NCBI GenBank assembly: GCA_041394265.1
Contig: JAWKIO010000005.1
Location: 3,224,001-3,288,000 of the forward strand
From: Acidimicrobiales bacterium
GTDB taxonomy: Bacteria; Actinomycetota; Acidimicrobiia; Acidimicrobiales; SZUA-35
Length of the DNA stretch: 64,000 bases
Direction of reading: 5' to 3'
The notes under the pieces are model-generated. The model saw only the letters and a program-made list of their open reading frames with translations. It was not told the DNA's origin and ran no database searches. The position numbers were made by a program, and so were the translations under genes. Each line of letters opens with the position of its first letter. Position 1 is the stretch's first letter. Shown piece after piece: positions 1 through 6,822 of the stretch.

Positions 1-599
1 GGCAACACCTGCGCCGCAGGGTCGAGCGCCTGCTTCGCCTGCACATAGGTGTCGTACGAGACGAAAACCGTGGCCTGCACGCTCCAGCGGGCATCCTGGG
101 CGACACCGACGATCGTGATCTCGCTGGGCTGCTCGCCGAGCACCGTGACGGTGTCCCCGATCTCGAAACCGACGTTGTCGCTGCCGAAGGAGGCGACGCC
201 CTCACCGGGTCCTTCCGGGAGGCGGCCCTCGATCAGCGAGGTCGGTTCGCCGAGTCCGCCCAGCTCGTACCCGAAGATGGCGGCGTCCTGGAGCTCACCA
301 CCGGCATCGACCGTGAAGGTGTTCTCGCCGATCGGACCGGAGGTTGCCACGCCGGGCACGGCAGCCACCTGCTCGGCCAGTCCGGGGAAGATGAGGCTGG
401 CCTCGACGTTTCGCCGAGCCTGATCTCCGTAGACCAGTACCGGAGCGTTCTGGCGTTCGATCGCTCCGATGAAGCTCGTGACCAGTCCGCCGAAGAGCGC
501 CTGCTGGAACAGGATCAGGAAGACCAGCAGGCCGACGGCCATCGACAACAACACGAATCGGAGTTTGGCTCGTGCGATCTCTCGAAGGGCAAGCTGCAC
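1..599 (-). CDS. ABC transporter permease, FtsX/MacB type (5' part; runs off the window)
   Basis: The reverse strand reads open from 599 to the window edge, giving the first about 199 residues of an ABC exporter permease. The N-terminus (VQLALREIARAKLRFVLLSM) is the usual cytoplasmic lead-in of FtsX/DevC/MacB-like permeases and runs into one membrane segment at about residues 15-37. An extracytoplasmic region of the MacB periplasmic-core type follows, with repeated short beta-like stretches. The GTG at 599 is chosen because a TATCGT hexamer lies 8 bases upstream, the leaderless pattern seen throughout this window. The rest of the gene and any ATPase partner lie outside. The permease class is well supported; the substrate is unknown. 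Confidence 0.8.
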   Translation of the reverse strand, partial: MQLALREIARAKLRFVLLSMAVGLLVFLILFQQALFGGLVTSFIGAIERQNAPVLVYGDQARRNVEASLIFPGLAEQVAAVPGVATSGPIGENTFTVDAGGELQDAAIFGYELGGLGEPTSLIEGRLPEGPGEGVASFGSDNVGFEIGDTVTVLGEQPSEITIVGVAQDARWSVQATVFVSYDTYVQAKQALDPAAQVL

Positions 600-607
600 G
601 GCGCCAG

Positions 608-613
608 ACGATA
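608..613 (-). promoter_or_regulatory. -10 element (TATCGT) of a probable leaderless promoter for the ABC permease
   Basis: TATCGT on the - strand ends 8 bases before the GTG at 599. The spacing matches the other leaderless-type promoters here. No good -35 box is visible. Confidence 0.45.
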
Positions 614-777
614 GACCGAGTCGTTTGACGAAGGCTTTATCCGCCGTGGTCTTGTGTGGACGCCCTACGCTCGTTCGATCGTGGCACTGTCGACGGACCA
701 CTGTCGACCGGCTCCCGCCGATCGGCCACACCAACACCGATCCCCGTCGTCCCGCCCTCCACTGCCGCAAGGTCCCC

Positions 778-1335
778 ATGCCCGTCGAGACCGTCAGCTT
801 GTTCCTCGCCCTGCTGTTCGTGGGGGCGATGGCGATCAACCTCGCCGCACTTGCGCTCGTCGTCGTCCGCCTCGTTACGGGGAGGGTGCCGGGTCCGGTG
901 GCGCCGCTGGTGGACGAGGTGCGTTCGATTGCCCCGTTCATGGCCTTCCTGGCCCCGACCATCGCGATGTTCGGGAGCCTCTACTACTCCGAGATCGCCC
1001 ACTTCGAGCCGTGCCAACTGTGCTGGGTGCAGCGATTCTTGATGTACCCGTCGTCGATCCTGCTCGGCATCTCGATGCTGCTCAAGCAGCCCAAGTTGGC
1101 CTGGCTGCCGTTCGCCCTGTCGGTCGTCGGCCTTGGAGTTTCCAGCTATCACCGGGCCGAGCAGCAATGGCCGAACCTGTTCACCTCCTCGTGTGATCCA
1201 GCGAACCCGTGCTCGGGTCGGTGGGTCGACACATGGGGGTTCGTCACGATCCCCACCATGGCGTTCGCTGCGTTCGGACTGGTCTGCGTCTTCGTCCCCC
1301 TATCGTTGCTTGGTCGCAAGGAGGCCACATCATGA
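778..1335 (+). CDS. DsbB-like disulfide bond formation protein
   Basis: A 185-residue integral membrane protein of the DsbB family, which passes electrons from a periplasmic/extracytoplasmic dithiol oxidase to quinone. Both loop cysteine pairs are present: Cys79/Cys82 in PCQLCWVQR and Cys139/Cys145 in SCDPANPC. About five hydrophobic segments are seen (about 6-32, 54-70, 88-103, 107-122, 157-178). The first segment is extra compared with the four-helix E. coli protein. The ATG at 778 has a weak AAGG upstream. The stop overlaps the next start by four bases (ATGA), so this and the two thioredoxin-like genes that follow look like one redox operon. The family call is firm; the partner is inferred from position. 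Confidence 0.87.
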   Translation: MPVETVSLFLALLFVGAMAINLAALALVVVRLVTGRVPGPVAPLVDEVRSIAPFMAFLAPTIAMFGSLYYSEIAHFEPCQLCWVQRFLMYPSSILLGISMLLKQPKLAWLPFALSVVGLGVSSYHRAEQQWPNLFTSSCDPANPCSGRWVDTWGFVTIPTMAFAAFGLVCVFVPLSLLGRKEATS

Positions 1336-1997
1336 CGTCCGCATCCAAGGCCGGTGGCGGTAGCCGCGGCTTTCTCATCGCCATCGTCGCCATTTGCATC
1401 CTCGGCGCCGGCCTCATCGCCGTCGTCATCGGCAGCGGGGCGGGCAACGACCCCGACGCCGTCGACGCAACATCGGCCGTCACCATCGAGGGCGACGCGC
1501 TGCCCGCGATGCCCAACGTGGGTGGTCTCACGAGTTCCGACAACGACTCGGCGATCGGCATGACCGCTCCCCGTCTGGTCGGCACCGACTTCGCCGACAA
1601 CGAGATCGTCATCGAGGCCGACGGTCGTCCGAAAGCGGTCTACTTCGTTGCTCACTGGTGCCCCCACTGCCAAGTCGAGGTCCCGGTCGTGCAGGAGCTG
1701 ATCGATGCGGGCAGCCTGCCCGAGGGGATGGATGTCTACGGCGTGTCGACCTCGGTCAGCGCCGGTCGTGGCAACTACCCGCCGAATCGCTGGCTCGACA
1801 GCACCGAGGGCTGGGGCGTCACCACGATGCGAGACACCGAGTCGAGCGAGGCGCTGCAGAGCTACGGCGCCGGTGGGTTCCCGTACGTCGTCTACCTGGA
1901 TGGCGACAACAAGGTGCTCGCCCGATCGAGTGGCGAACTGGGTTCGGCAGCGATTGCGGCCGCCTGGCAGATCACGGCGGGCTCCGCCATCGGTTGA
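1332..1997 (+). CDS. Membrane-anchored thioredoxin-like protein (TlpA/DsbE type), copy 1
   Basis: A 221-residue protein with a single N-terminal anchor at about residues 13-34 and a thioredoxin-fold domain from about residue 78 on. The active site is HWCPHC with Cys110 and Cys113, and the conserved cis-Pro loop appears as GGFPYVV. The catalytic domain should face outside the cytoplasm, and its likely redox partner is the DsbB encoded immediately upstream with a four-base overlap. It shares long stretches with the next gene: the PNVGG motif before the domain, the active site, and the YGVSTSV-type segment. The two therefore arose by tandem duplication. Whether it acts as oxidase or reductase cannot be told from the sequence; pairing with DsbB favours oxidase. 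Confidence 0.85.
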   Translation: MTSASKAGGGSRGFLIAIVAICILGAGLIAVVIGSGAGNDPDAVDATSAVTIEGDALPAMPNVGGLTSSDNDSAIGMTAPRLVGTDFADNEIVIEADGRPKAVYFVAHWCPHCQVEVPVVQELIDAGSLPEGMDVYGVSTSVSAGRGNYPPNRWLDSTEGWGVTTMRDTESSEALQSYGAGGFPYVVYLDGDNKVLARSSGELGSAAIAAAWQITAGSAIG

Positions 1998-2004
1998 TCG
2001 GCCG

Positions 2005-2943
2005 ATGAGCGACTTCTCGCCGCCCAGCGGCCCGCCGAGCTACGACTCGTCGCCGACCGGCGGCATCGGACCCGCCGACCACCCGGTGATCGACGTGGCG
2101 CCTGGCAGCGACATGGAGCCCGGCGGAGTCGAGCGCCGAGGAGGTGCGCTCAAGTGGCTCGTTGGTCTCGGCATCGTCCTCGCCGGGGTGGCGGCGTTGC
2201 TGTTCTCGCAAGACCCCAACGATGGCAACGCTGCGCTCCAGCTGCAGTCGAGCGCCGAGACGCCAAGCACCACCTCGGCCGACGAGCCCGAGGGGTCGAC
2301 CGCCCCCACCGAGTCGACGACCACGGTGCCGGACGACACCGCATCGTCGACCACGACGACCGCCGACGCCGCGTCGACCACCCAGCCGAGCACGACGGTG
2401 GGCGAGGTCGAGGGGAACGGGCAGACGGCAGCGGTGTCGATCGAGGGTCCGCCGCTGTCACCCATGCCGAATGTGGGTGGTCCGACCACGCCCGACGTCG
2501 ATCCGTCGATCGGTCAGGTGGCGCCCACGCTGGTCGGGACCGATTTCGACGGCAACGAGTCCACGATCGGTCCCGACGGCCGTATGAAGGCGGTGTACTT
2601 CCTGGCGCACTGGTGTCCGCACTGTCAGGTCGAGGTCCCGAAGATCCAGGCGCTGATCGATGCCGGGGTGCAGCCGGGCGAACTCGACATCTACGGCGTC
2701 TCCACGGCAGTCGCGGCCGAGCGGGGCAACTACCCACCACAGGCGTGGTTCGAGGCCGAAGCCTGGTCGTCGCCCTTGCTACGTGACGATGCCGACGCAT
2801 CGGCGCTCGTCTCCTACGGAGCCGGCGGGTTCCCCTACGTCGTCTTCCTCGATGGGGAGAATCGTCTGCTGACGAGGGCGGCGGGCGAGATGCCACCGGA
2901 GTTGATCCAGCAGGTCTGGGAGATCATCGCCGAGGCGTCGTGA
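2005..2943 (+). CDS. Membrane-anchored thioredoxin-like protein, copy 2, with long Ser/Thr linker
   Basis: A 312-residue paralogue of the preceding gene. It has a cytoplasmic Pro/Ser-rich tail (1-48), one membrane segment (about 49-68), a linker of about 75 residues very rich in Ser, Thr, Glu and Asp (about 75-150), and then a thioredoxin domain with HWCPHC (Cys204, Cys207) and GGFPYVV. The linker would hold the catalytic domain away from the membrane, possibly within or beyond the peptidoglycan. It starts 7 bases after the upstream stop, so it is probably cotranscribed with dsbB. The extra spacing is the main difference between the two copies. The fold is certain; the specific client proteins are unknown. 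Confidence 0.84.
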   Translation: MSDFSPPSGPPSYDSSPTGGIGPADHPVIDVAPGSDMEPGGVERRGGALKWLVGLGIVLAGVAALLFSQDPNDGNAALQLQSSAETPSTTSADEPEGSTAPTESTTTVPDDTASSTTTTADAASTTQPSTTVGEVEGNGQTAAVSIEGPPLSPMPNVGGPTTPDVDPSIGQVAPTLVGTDFDGNESTIGPDGRMKAVYFLAHWCPHCQVEVPKIQALIDAGVQPGELDIYGVSTAVAAERGNYPPQAWFEAEAWSSPLLRDDADASALVSYGAGGFPYVVFLDGENRLLTRAAGEMPPELIQQVWEIIAEAS

Positions 2944-2967
2944 GTGCTCGCCGCCGGGTCGTCCACC

Positions 2968-2973
2968 TAGGAT
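2968..2973 (+). promoter_or_regulatory. -10 element (TAGGAT) of a probable leaderless promoter for the DUF3039 gene
   Basis: TAGGAT ends 7 bases before the ATG at 2981. This implies a transcript that begins at or next to the start codon. Confidence 0.5.
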
Positions 2974-2980
2974 TGCGGCC

Positions 2981-3235
2981 ATGACCGACCTCGACACCGA
3001 TCTTCTGACCGACGAGCGGACCGATCAACGCCTCGACGACGGGGGCGATCACGACCGGTTCTCCCACTACGTGAAGAAGAAGAAGATCATGTCGAGCATG
3101 GTCGAGGGCACACCGCTCGAGGCGTTGTGCGGCAAGAAGTGGGTGCCAAGCCGGGATCCACAGAAGTACCCGGTCTGCCCGACGTGCAAAGAGATCTACG
3201 ACCAGCTGCGCGATCCCAAGAAGCCCAAGAAGTAG
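2981..3235 (+). CDS. DUF3039 family protein
   Basis: An 84-residue small, charged protein that matches the actinobacterial DUF3039 family. It has an N-terminal acidic stretch, a conserved HYVKKKKI segment at about residues 29-36, then a probable zinc-binding site formed by one Cys (GTPLEALCGKKW) and a CPTC pair near the C-terminus. The C-terminus is a run of Lys and Pro. Family members are widespread in actinobacteria, often near translation or DNA-repair genes, but I know of no defined function. It has its own leaderless-type promoter. Its 3' end faces galE with only eight bases between the genes. Confidence 0.8.
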   Translation: MTDLDTDLLTDERTDQRLDDGGDHDRFSHYVKKKKIMSSMVEGTPLEALCGKKWVPSRDPQKYPVCPTCKEIYDQLRDPKKPKK

Positions 3236-3243
3236 GGCTCGGA

Positions 3244-4281
3244 TCAGTCGGCCGGCAACGGATCGGGGTCGTCGTCGAAGCCATTCGGATGCCTCGACTG
3301 CCAGTTCCAGCTGTCGCGCAACATCGATTCCATGTTGCGGTCGGCTCGCCATTCGAGCTTCTCGTTCGCCTTGCGAGGATCGGCCAACGAGGTGGCGATG
3401 TCGCCGGCACGGCGGGGCTTGATCTCGTAGGGGACGGGTCGGCCCGAGACGGCCGCGGTGGTCTCGATGACCTCGAGCACCGACGAACCGTTGCCGGTGC
3501 CGAGGTTGTACTCGGCGCAGCCCGGTTCGAGGTGTTCGAGCGCTGCGAGATGGCCGAGGGCGAGGTCGACCACGTGGATGTAGTCGCGAACCCCGGTGCC
3601 GTCGGGGGTGTCGTAATCATTGCCGAAGACATTCACGTTCGGCCGGCGCCCGACGGCCACCTGCATCACGTAGGGAACGAGGTTGTTCGGCGGGCCGCTC
3701 GGGTCTTCACCCAGGTCGCCTGACGGGTGGGCGCCAACCGGGTTGAAGTAGCGGAGCATGGTCATCCGCCATCGATCGTCGCTCTTTGCGATGTCTCGAC
3801 AGATCTCCTCGATCATCAGTTTGGTCCGGCCGTACGGATTGGTGGCCCGCAGCGGGGCCCCCTCGGGGATCGGCAAGATCTCGGGATCGCCGTAGACCGT
3901 GGCCGAGGACGAGAACACGAAGTCGAAGACCTCGGCTTCGGCCATCGCTGCCAGGAGGTTCATCGTTGATCCGAGGTTGGTCTGGTAGTAGCGCAACGGC
4001 TGCTCCCAGGACTCGCCGACGGCCTTCAGCCCGGCGAAGTGCACGACCGAGTCGATGGCACGGTCGGCGAAGATCGCGGCGGCGACACTCGGGTCGGTGA
4101 GGTCGCCGGTGATCAGTTCGACGTCGTGACCCGACAGCCGCTCGATGGCCTCGACCGCTCGGGGCGAGCTGTTCGAGAAGTCGTCGATGACGACGACCTC
4201 ATTGCCCCGTTCGAGCAGGGCGATGGCGGTGTGGCTGCCGATGTAGCCGGCACCCCCGGTGACGAGAATGGTTCGGGACAC
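3244..4281 (-). CDS. galE: UDP-glucose 4-epimerase
   Basis: A 345-residue extended short-chain dehydrogenase. It interconverts UDP-glucose and UDP-galactose using bound NAD in the cytoplasm and supplies galactosyl precursors for cell-surface glycans. The N-terminal Rossmann motif is TGGAGYIGSH. The catalytic Ser-Tyr-Lys set is seen as SSSATVYG (Ser/Thr) and YGRTKLMIE (Tyr-x3-Lys). The GalE-type NPVGAHPSG and substrate-binding VRDYIHVVDLA segments are also present, and the length is normal. Translation starts at GTG 4281, preceded by AAGGAG. It is transcribed divergently from the RDD gene and is not part of a visible gal operon. Confidence 0.92.
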   Translation of the reverse strand: MSRTILVTGGAGYIGSHTAIALLERGNEVVVIDDFSNSSPRAVEAIERLSGHDVELITGDLTDPSVAAAIFADRAIDSVVHFAGLKAVGESWEQPLRYYQTNLGSTMNLLAAMAEAEVFDFVFSSSATVYGDPEILPIPEGAPLRATNPYGRTKLMIEEICRDIAKSDDRWRMTMLRYFNPVGAHPSGDLGEDPSGPPNNLVPYVMQVAVGRRPNVNVFGNDYDTPDGTGVRDYIHVVDLALGHLAALEHLEPGCAEYNLGTGNGSSVLEVIETTAAVSGRPVPYEIKPRRAGDIATSLADPRKANEKLEWRADRNMESMLRDSWNWQSRHPNGFDDDPDPLPAD

Positions 4282-4417
4282 ACTGCTCCTTCGGCAGGGC
4301 GGGCCGCGTCGTGAGCCGCCCGCCTCATCGGCGAGACTACCCGATGGGCCAGTCAGGCTGGACTAACGTGCACTAGGGTCGCACACCAGTGGACCTCACG
4401 ACCCAGGAGCAACGTCA

Positions 4418-5044
4418 GTGACCAACGTACCGAGCCAGCCGCCGGGCTGGTACCACGCACAGGGAGACCCCGCCGACACCCAGCGCTACTGGGACGGTAG
4501 TCAATGGCAGGGGGGCCCGCAGCCGGTCGCCGGCAACGTGCCGGGCGGCGCCACCATGGTGGGTGGCGCACAGATCGCCAGCGGCGGCAAGCGCATCCTC
4601 GCCCGCATCATCGACGGTGTGATCTGGGTGATCATCACCATCCCGGCTGGTCTCATCTTCGGTGCGGGTGCGGTGGCGTCCGGTGGTTTCGGCAACGACA
4701 CGGTCTCCGCCGGCTCGCTCTTCATCGCCGGCATCATCAACGCCGCCTTGGTCGTCGCCTACGAGGTGTTCTGCACCGCCAACCTCGGTGCAACCCCCGG
4801 CAAGCTGGCCCTCGGCATGAAGACCCGCAAGGAAGACGGCTCCCCGGCCGACCTGAACACGGCCATCATGCGAATGGTGCCCTACGCCGTGCTCACCTTC
4901 GCCCAGGCCATCCCGATCCTCGGGATCATCGCGTCGCTGGTGTTCCTGGTGCTCGCCATCGCCGGTCTCGTGATGCTGTTCACCGACGATCGGGCCCAGA
5001 CCCCGTGGGACAAGGTCGGCAAGACCATCGTCGTCGAGGGCTGA
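4418..5044 (+). CDS. RDD family membrane protein with N-terminal DUF2510 motif
   Basis: A 208-residue protein. The N-terminus (PPGWYHAQGD followed by RYWDGSQW) is the DUF2510 motif common in actinobacterial membrane proteins. The rest is an RDD domain beginning at RILARIIDGVIW, with about four hydrophobic segments (about 60-85, 100-125, 150-170, 172-190). RDD proteins have been linked to sodium/proton exchange or to transport in some bacteria, but most are uncharacterised. The start is the GTG at 4418 with CAGGAG upstream. A TAGGGT hexamer at 4374-4379 could be its -10 element. The next small gene follows by nine bases and is probably cotranscribed. Confidence 0.82.
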   Translation: MTNVPSQPPGWYHAQGDPADTQRYWDGSQWQGGPQPVAGNVPGGATMVGGAQIASGGKRILARIIDGVIWVIITIPAGLIFGAGAVASGGFGNDTVSAGSLFIAGIINAALVVAYEVFCTANLGATPGKLALGMKTRKEDGSPADLNTAIMRMVPYAVLTFAQAIPILGIIASLVFLVLAIAGLVMLFTDDRAQTPWDKVGKTIVVEG

Positions 5045-5053
5045 TCGGCTCCC

Positions 5054-5260
5054 GTGGCTCGTCGCAAAGAAGGTGGTGGCCGCATCACCAGGCCGGATGC
5101 CCCATCGGCGGGTGGGGCGCGTGCTGCGGCTGGTCACCCGAGCGCGTCCACCGATATCCCACCGCTCTACAAGCGGCGCCCGGGGATGTTCGCCTTCATG
5201 GTCATCGCCTGCGCGGCCATGGTGCTGTCGATGATGGGCGGCATCTTCACCGTGCTCTGA
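5054..5260 (+). CDS. Small single-span membrane protein, unknown family
   Basis: A 68-residue reading frame starting at GTG 5054, nine bases after the RDD gene. The first 40 residues are basic and Pro/Gly-rich. Residues about 46-66 form one clear hydrophobic helix ending in the C-terminus (a C-tail anchor). I do not recognise the family. Support comes from its tight spacing behind the RDD gene, the plausible topology and typical codon use. It could be an accessory subunit of the RDD protein, but nothing in the sequence proves this. Confidence 0.6.
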   Translation: MARRKEGGGRITRPDAPSAGGARAAAGHPSASTDIPPLYKRRPGMFAFMVIACAAMVLSMMGGIFTVL

Positions 5261-5381
5261 GTTTCGCGTGCTCGGCGTCGTTGCGAGCAGCAATGCTCAG
5301 CGGCGCGAGTATGCATTTTGTCCTCTCTCTGCCATCCTTGAGTGTTCCGCTGCGCGGTGGAAGCTCGTTCCGAGGAGTCAC

Positions 5382-5861
5382 ATGACGTTCAAGACCGGCG
5401 ACCGTGTCGTCTATCCCCACCATGGGGCCGCCATCATCGAGAAGACCGAGACGATCGAGATCAATGGCGAGAAGAAGAAGTACTTCGTGCTGAAGACCGC
5501 GCACGACGACCTCACCGTGCGGGTTCCCGTCGACCGGGTCGACGACGTCGGCATGCGGCCGCCGATCAGCCTCGAAGATGTCGAGGACCTCTTCGTCCTG
5601 CTGGCCAAGAAAGACGTCCGCGAGCCCGCCAACTGGTCTCGCCGGTTCAAGAACCACCAGGAAAAGCTGAAGTCCGGCGACGTCTACCAGGTGGCCGAGG
5701 TCGTTCGGAACCTGGCGCTGCGCGACGCGGCCAAGGGCCTGTCGGCCGGCGAGAAGAACATGTACTCCAAGGCCCGCAAGGTGCTGGTCTCCGAGCTCTC
5801 GTTCGCTCTCGACGTCTCCGAGGACGACGCCATGGACCAGGTCGACGCCCAGCTCGTCTGA
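5382..5861 (+). CDS. carD: CarD family transcriptional regulator
   Basis: A 159-residue protein of the CarD/CdnL family, which binds RNA polymerase beta subunit and stabilises the open complex at rRNA and other promoters. The N-terminal RNA-polymerase-interaction domain (about 1-65) starts with FKTGDRVVYPHHG, the family signature. The helical C-terminal DNA-binding domain (about 70-159) includes the NWSRRFK segment with the conserved Trp that wedges into the minor groove near the -10 element. GAGGAG lies just upstream of the ATG at 5382 and decides the start. It stands alone, convergent with the next gene. Family and role are well supported. Confidence 0.9.
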   Translation: MTFKTGDRVVYPHHGAAIIEKTETIEINGEKKKYFVLKTAHDDLTVRVPVDRVDDVGMRPPISLEDVEDLFVLLAKKDVREPANWSRRFKNHQEKLKSGDVYQVAEVVRNLALRDAAKGLSAGEKNMYSKARKVLVSELSFALDVSEDDAMDQVDAQLV

Positions 5862-5911
5862 GCCGACCCTGGCGCTGCGCCTCCCCGGGATTGCCCAGGA
5901 GCGCTGACAGC

Positions 5912-6766
5912 TCAGGCCAATCCAAGCAACTCGAACATCGCCGCAGGGATCTCCGAATCGCCGCGGCGACGTCGCGCTGCTCGTTCCACGTTGACGGCGT
6001 CGAACTCCCGATTCGTCCAATTGTCCCACGGTCCGGCGGGCAGCGCGCCGAGGTCGCCGTCGACCTCGACCACGGCCCGTAGGTAGCCGACCAGGTCGAG
6101 GAGGTCGGCCTTGCCACCGGGCGGGCCGTGGCCGGGAACGATCGTGGTGGCGAACTCGGCGACCTGTTCGAGGGTGTCGGCCCACTCGGCCGGGTCGCCG
6201 TCGAAGGCGAGCGGGGTGACCCCGAAGCCGGCGAGTGCGCCGGCAAACACCACGCCGGACTCGGGTGCGACGACGAGCAGGTTCATCGGCGACTCGCCGG
6301 GGGCGGGGACCACCTGGATCGAGCCGGTCAGCCACGCCGACTCCTCGACCGTGTGGGTGATCGGGCGGGTGGTGAAGCCGAAGTCGTAGACCTCGGCGAG
6401 GTGGGGAAGCAGGCGTTGGAGGGCGAGCGGGTTGACCGGGTCGTCGAGCTGGTCGCTCGTTGCCTGGCTGCCGTAGTAGGCCGCGGGCCAGAACGCGTTC
6501 GTGCCGCCGGCGAACGGGATCCGGCTCGAGGTGACCACGATCCGCTTGATCCGCAGATCGAGCGGCTCGGTGAGCTCCATGATCATGCTGCGCACGGCCT
6601 GAGCCCTCGCCGGGGTCGCCGTCGTGTCGATGACCGTGAGTCCATCGCCGTCAACGACCAGACCCACGTTGGACTGGCCGAATCCCGGCGCCGAGTCGAT
6701 GAAGGCGTACATCCCCTGGGCCAGCTCGTACTGGTGCACGGTCGAGGGTGGGTTCGCAGATGCCAC
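5912..6766 (-). CDS. Metallo-beta-lactamase-fold protein lacking the metal-binding motif
   Basis: A 284-residue protein that follows the metallo-beta-lactamase hydrolase pattern from the first strand (YAFIDSAPGFGQSNVGLVVDG) through the last (TTIVPGHGPPGG). The motif T-H-x-H-x-D-H-x-G-G should sit at residues 79-88, but the protein reads TSSRIPFAGG, so all four His/Asp ligands are replaced while the flanking Thr and Gly-Gly remain. The final GHG is kept. It is probably a non-catalytic or altered-function member; compare the intact paralogue at 19150-20091. The start is the GTG at 6766, because TAGCGT ends 7 bases before it. An in-frame GTG at 6775 overlaps that promoter and is rejected. It is divergent from the acyl-CoA dehydrogenase. 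Confidence 0.78.
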   Translation of the reverse strand: MASANPPSTVHQYELAQGMYAFIDSAPGFGQSNVGLVVDGDGLTVIDTTATPARAQAVRSMIMELTEPLDLRIKRIVVTSSRIPFAGGTNAFWPAAYYGSQATSDQLDDPVNPLALQRLLPHLAEVYDFGFTTRPITHTVEESAWLTGSIQVVPAPGESPMNLLVVAPESGVVFAGALAGFGVTPLAFDGDPAEWADTLEQVAEFATTIVPGHGPPGGKADLLDLVGYLRAVVEVDGDLGALPAGPWDNWTNREFDAVNVERAARRRRGDSEIPAAMFELLGLA

Positions 6767-6773
6767 GCCGAGC

Positions 6774-6779
6774 ACGCTA
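6774..6779 (-). promoter_or_regulatory. -10 element (TAGCGT), leaderless promoter for the metallo-beta-lactamase-fold gene
   Basis: TAGCGT on the - strand ends 7 bases before the GTG at 6766. It forms a divergent promoter pair with the element at 6810-6815. Confidence 0.5.
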
Positions 6780-6809
6780 CATCGACAGCCGAGCTGGCCG
6801 AGACGCGGC

Positions 6810-6815
6810 TAGATT
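6810..6815 (+). promoter_or_regulatory. -10 element (TAGATT), leaderless promoter for the acyl-CoA dehydrogenase
   Basis: TAGATT ends 7 bases before the ATG at 6823. It is the + strand half of a divergent leaderless pair, and the two -10 boxes are 30 bases apart. Confidence 0.5.
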
Positions 6816-6822
6816 TGCTTTG

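Noticed and set aside
5261..5381. Structured leader or riboswitch before carD
   Set aside because: I see no extended conserved pairing, only a plausible ribosome site at the end.
5842..5935. Possible terminator between carD and the facing gene (CTGAGC with GCTCAG)
   Set aside because: The pairing has large internal mismatches and I could not fold it convincingly by eye.
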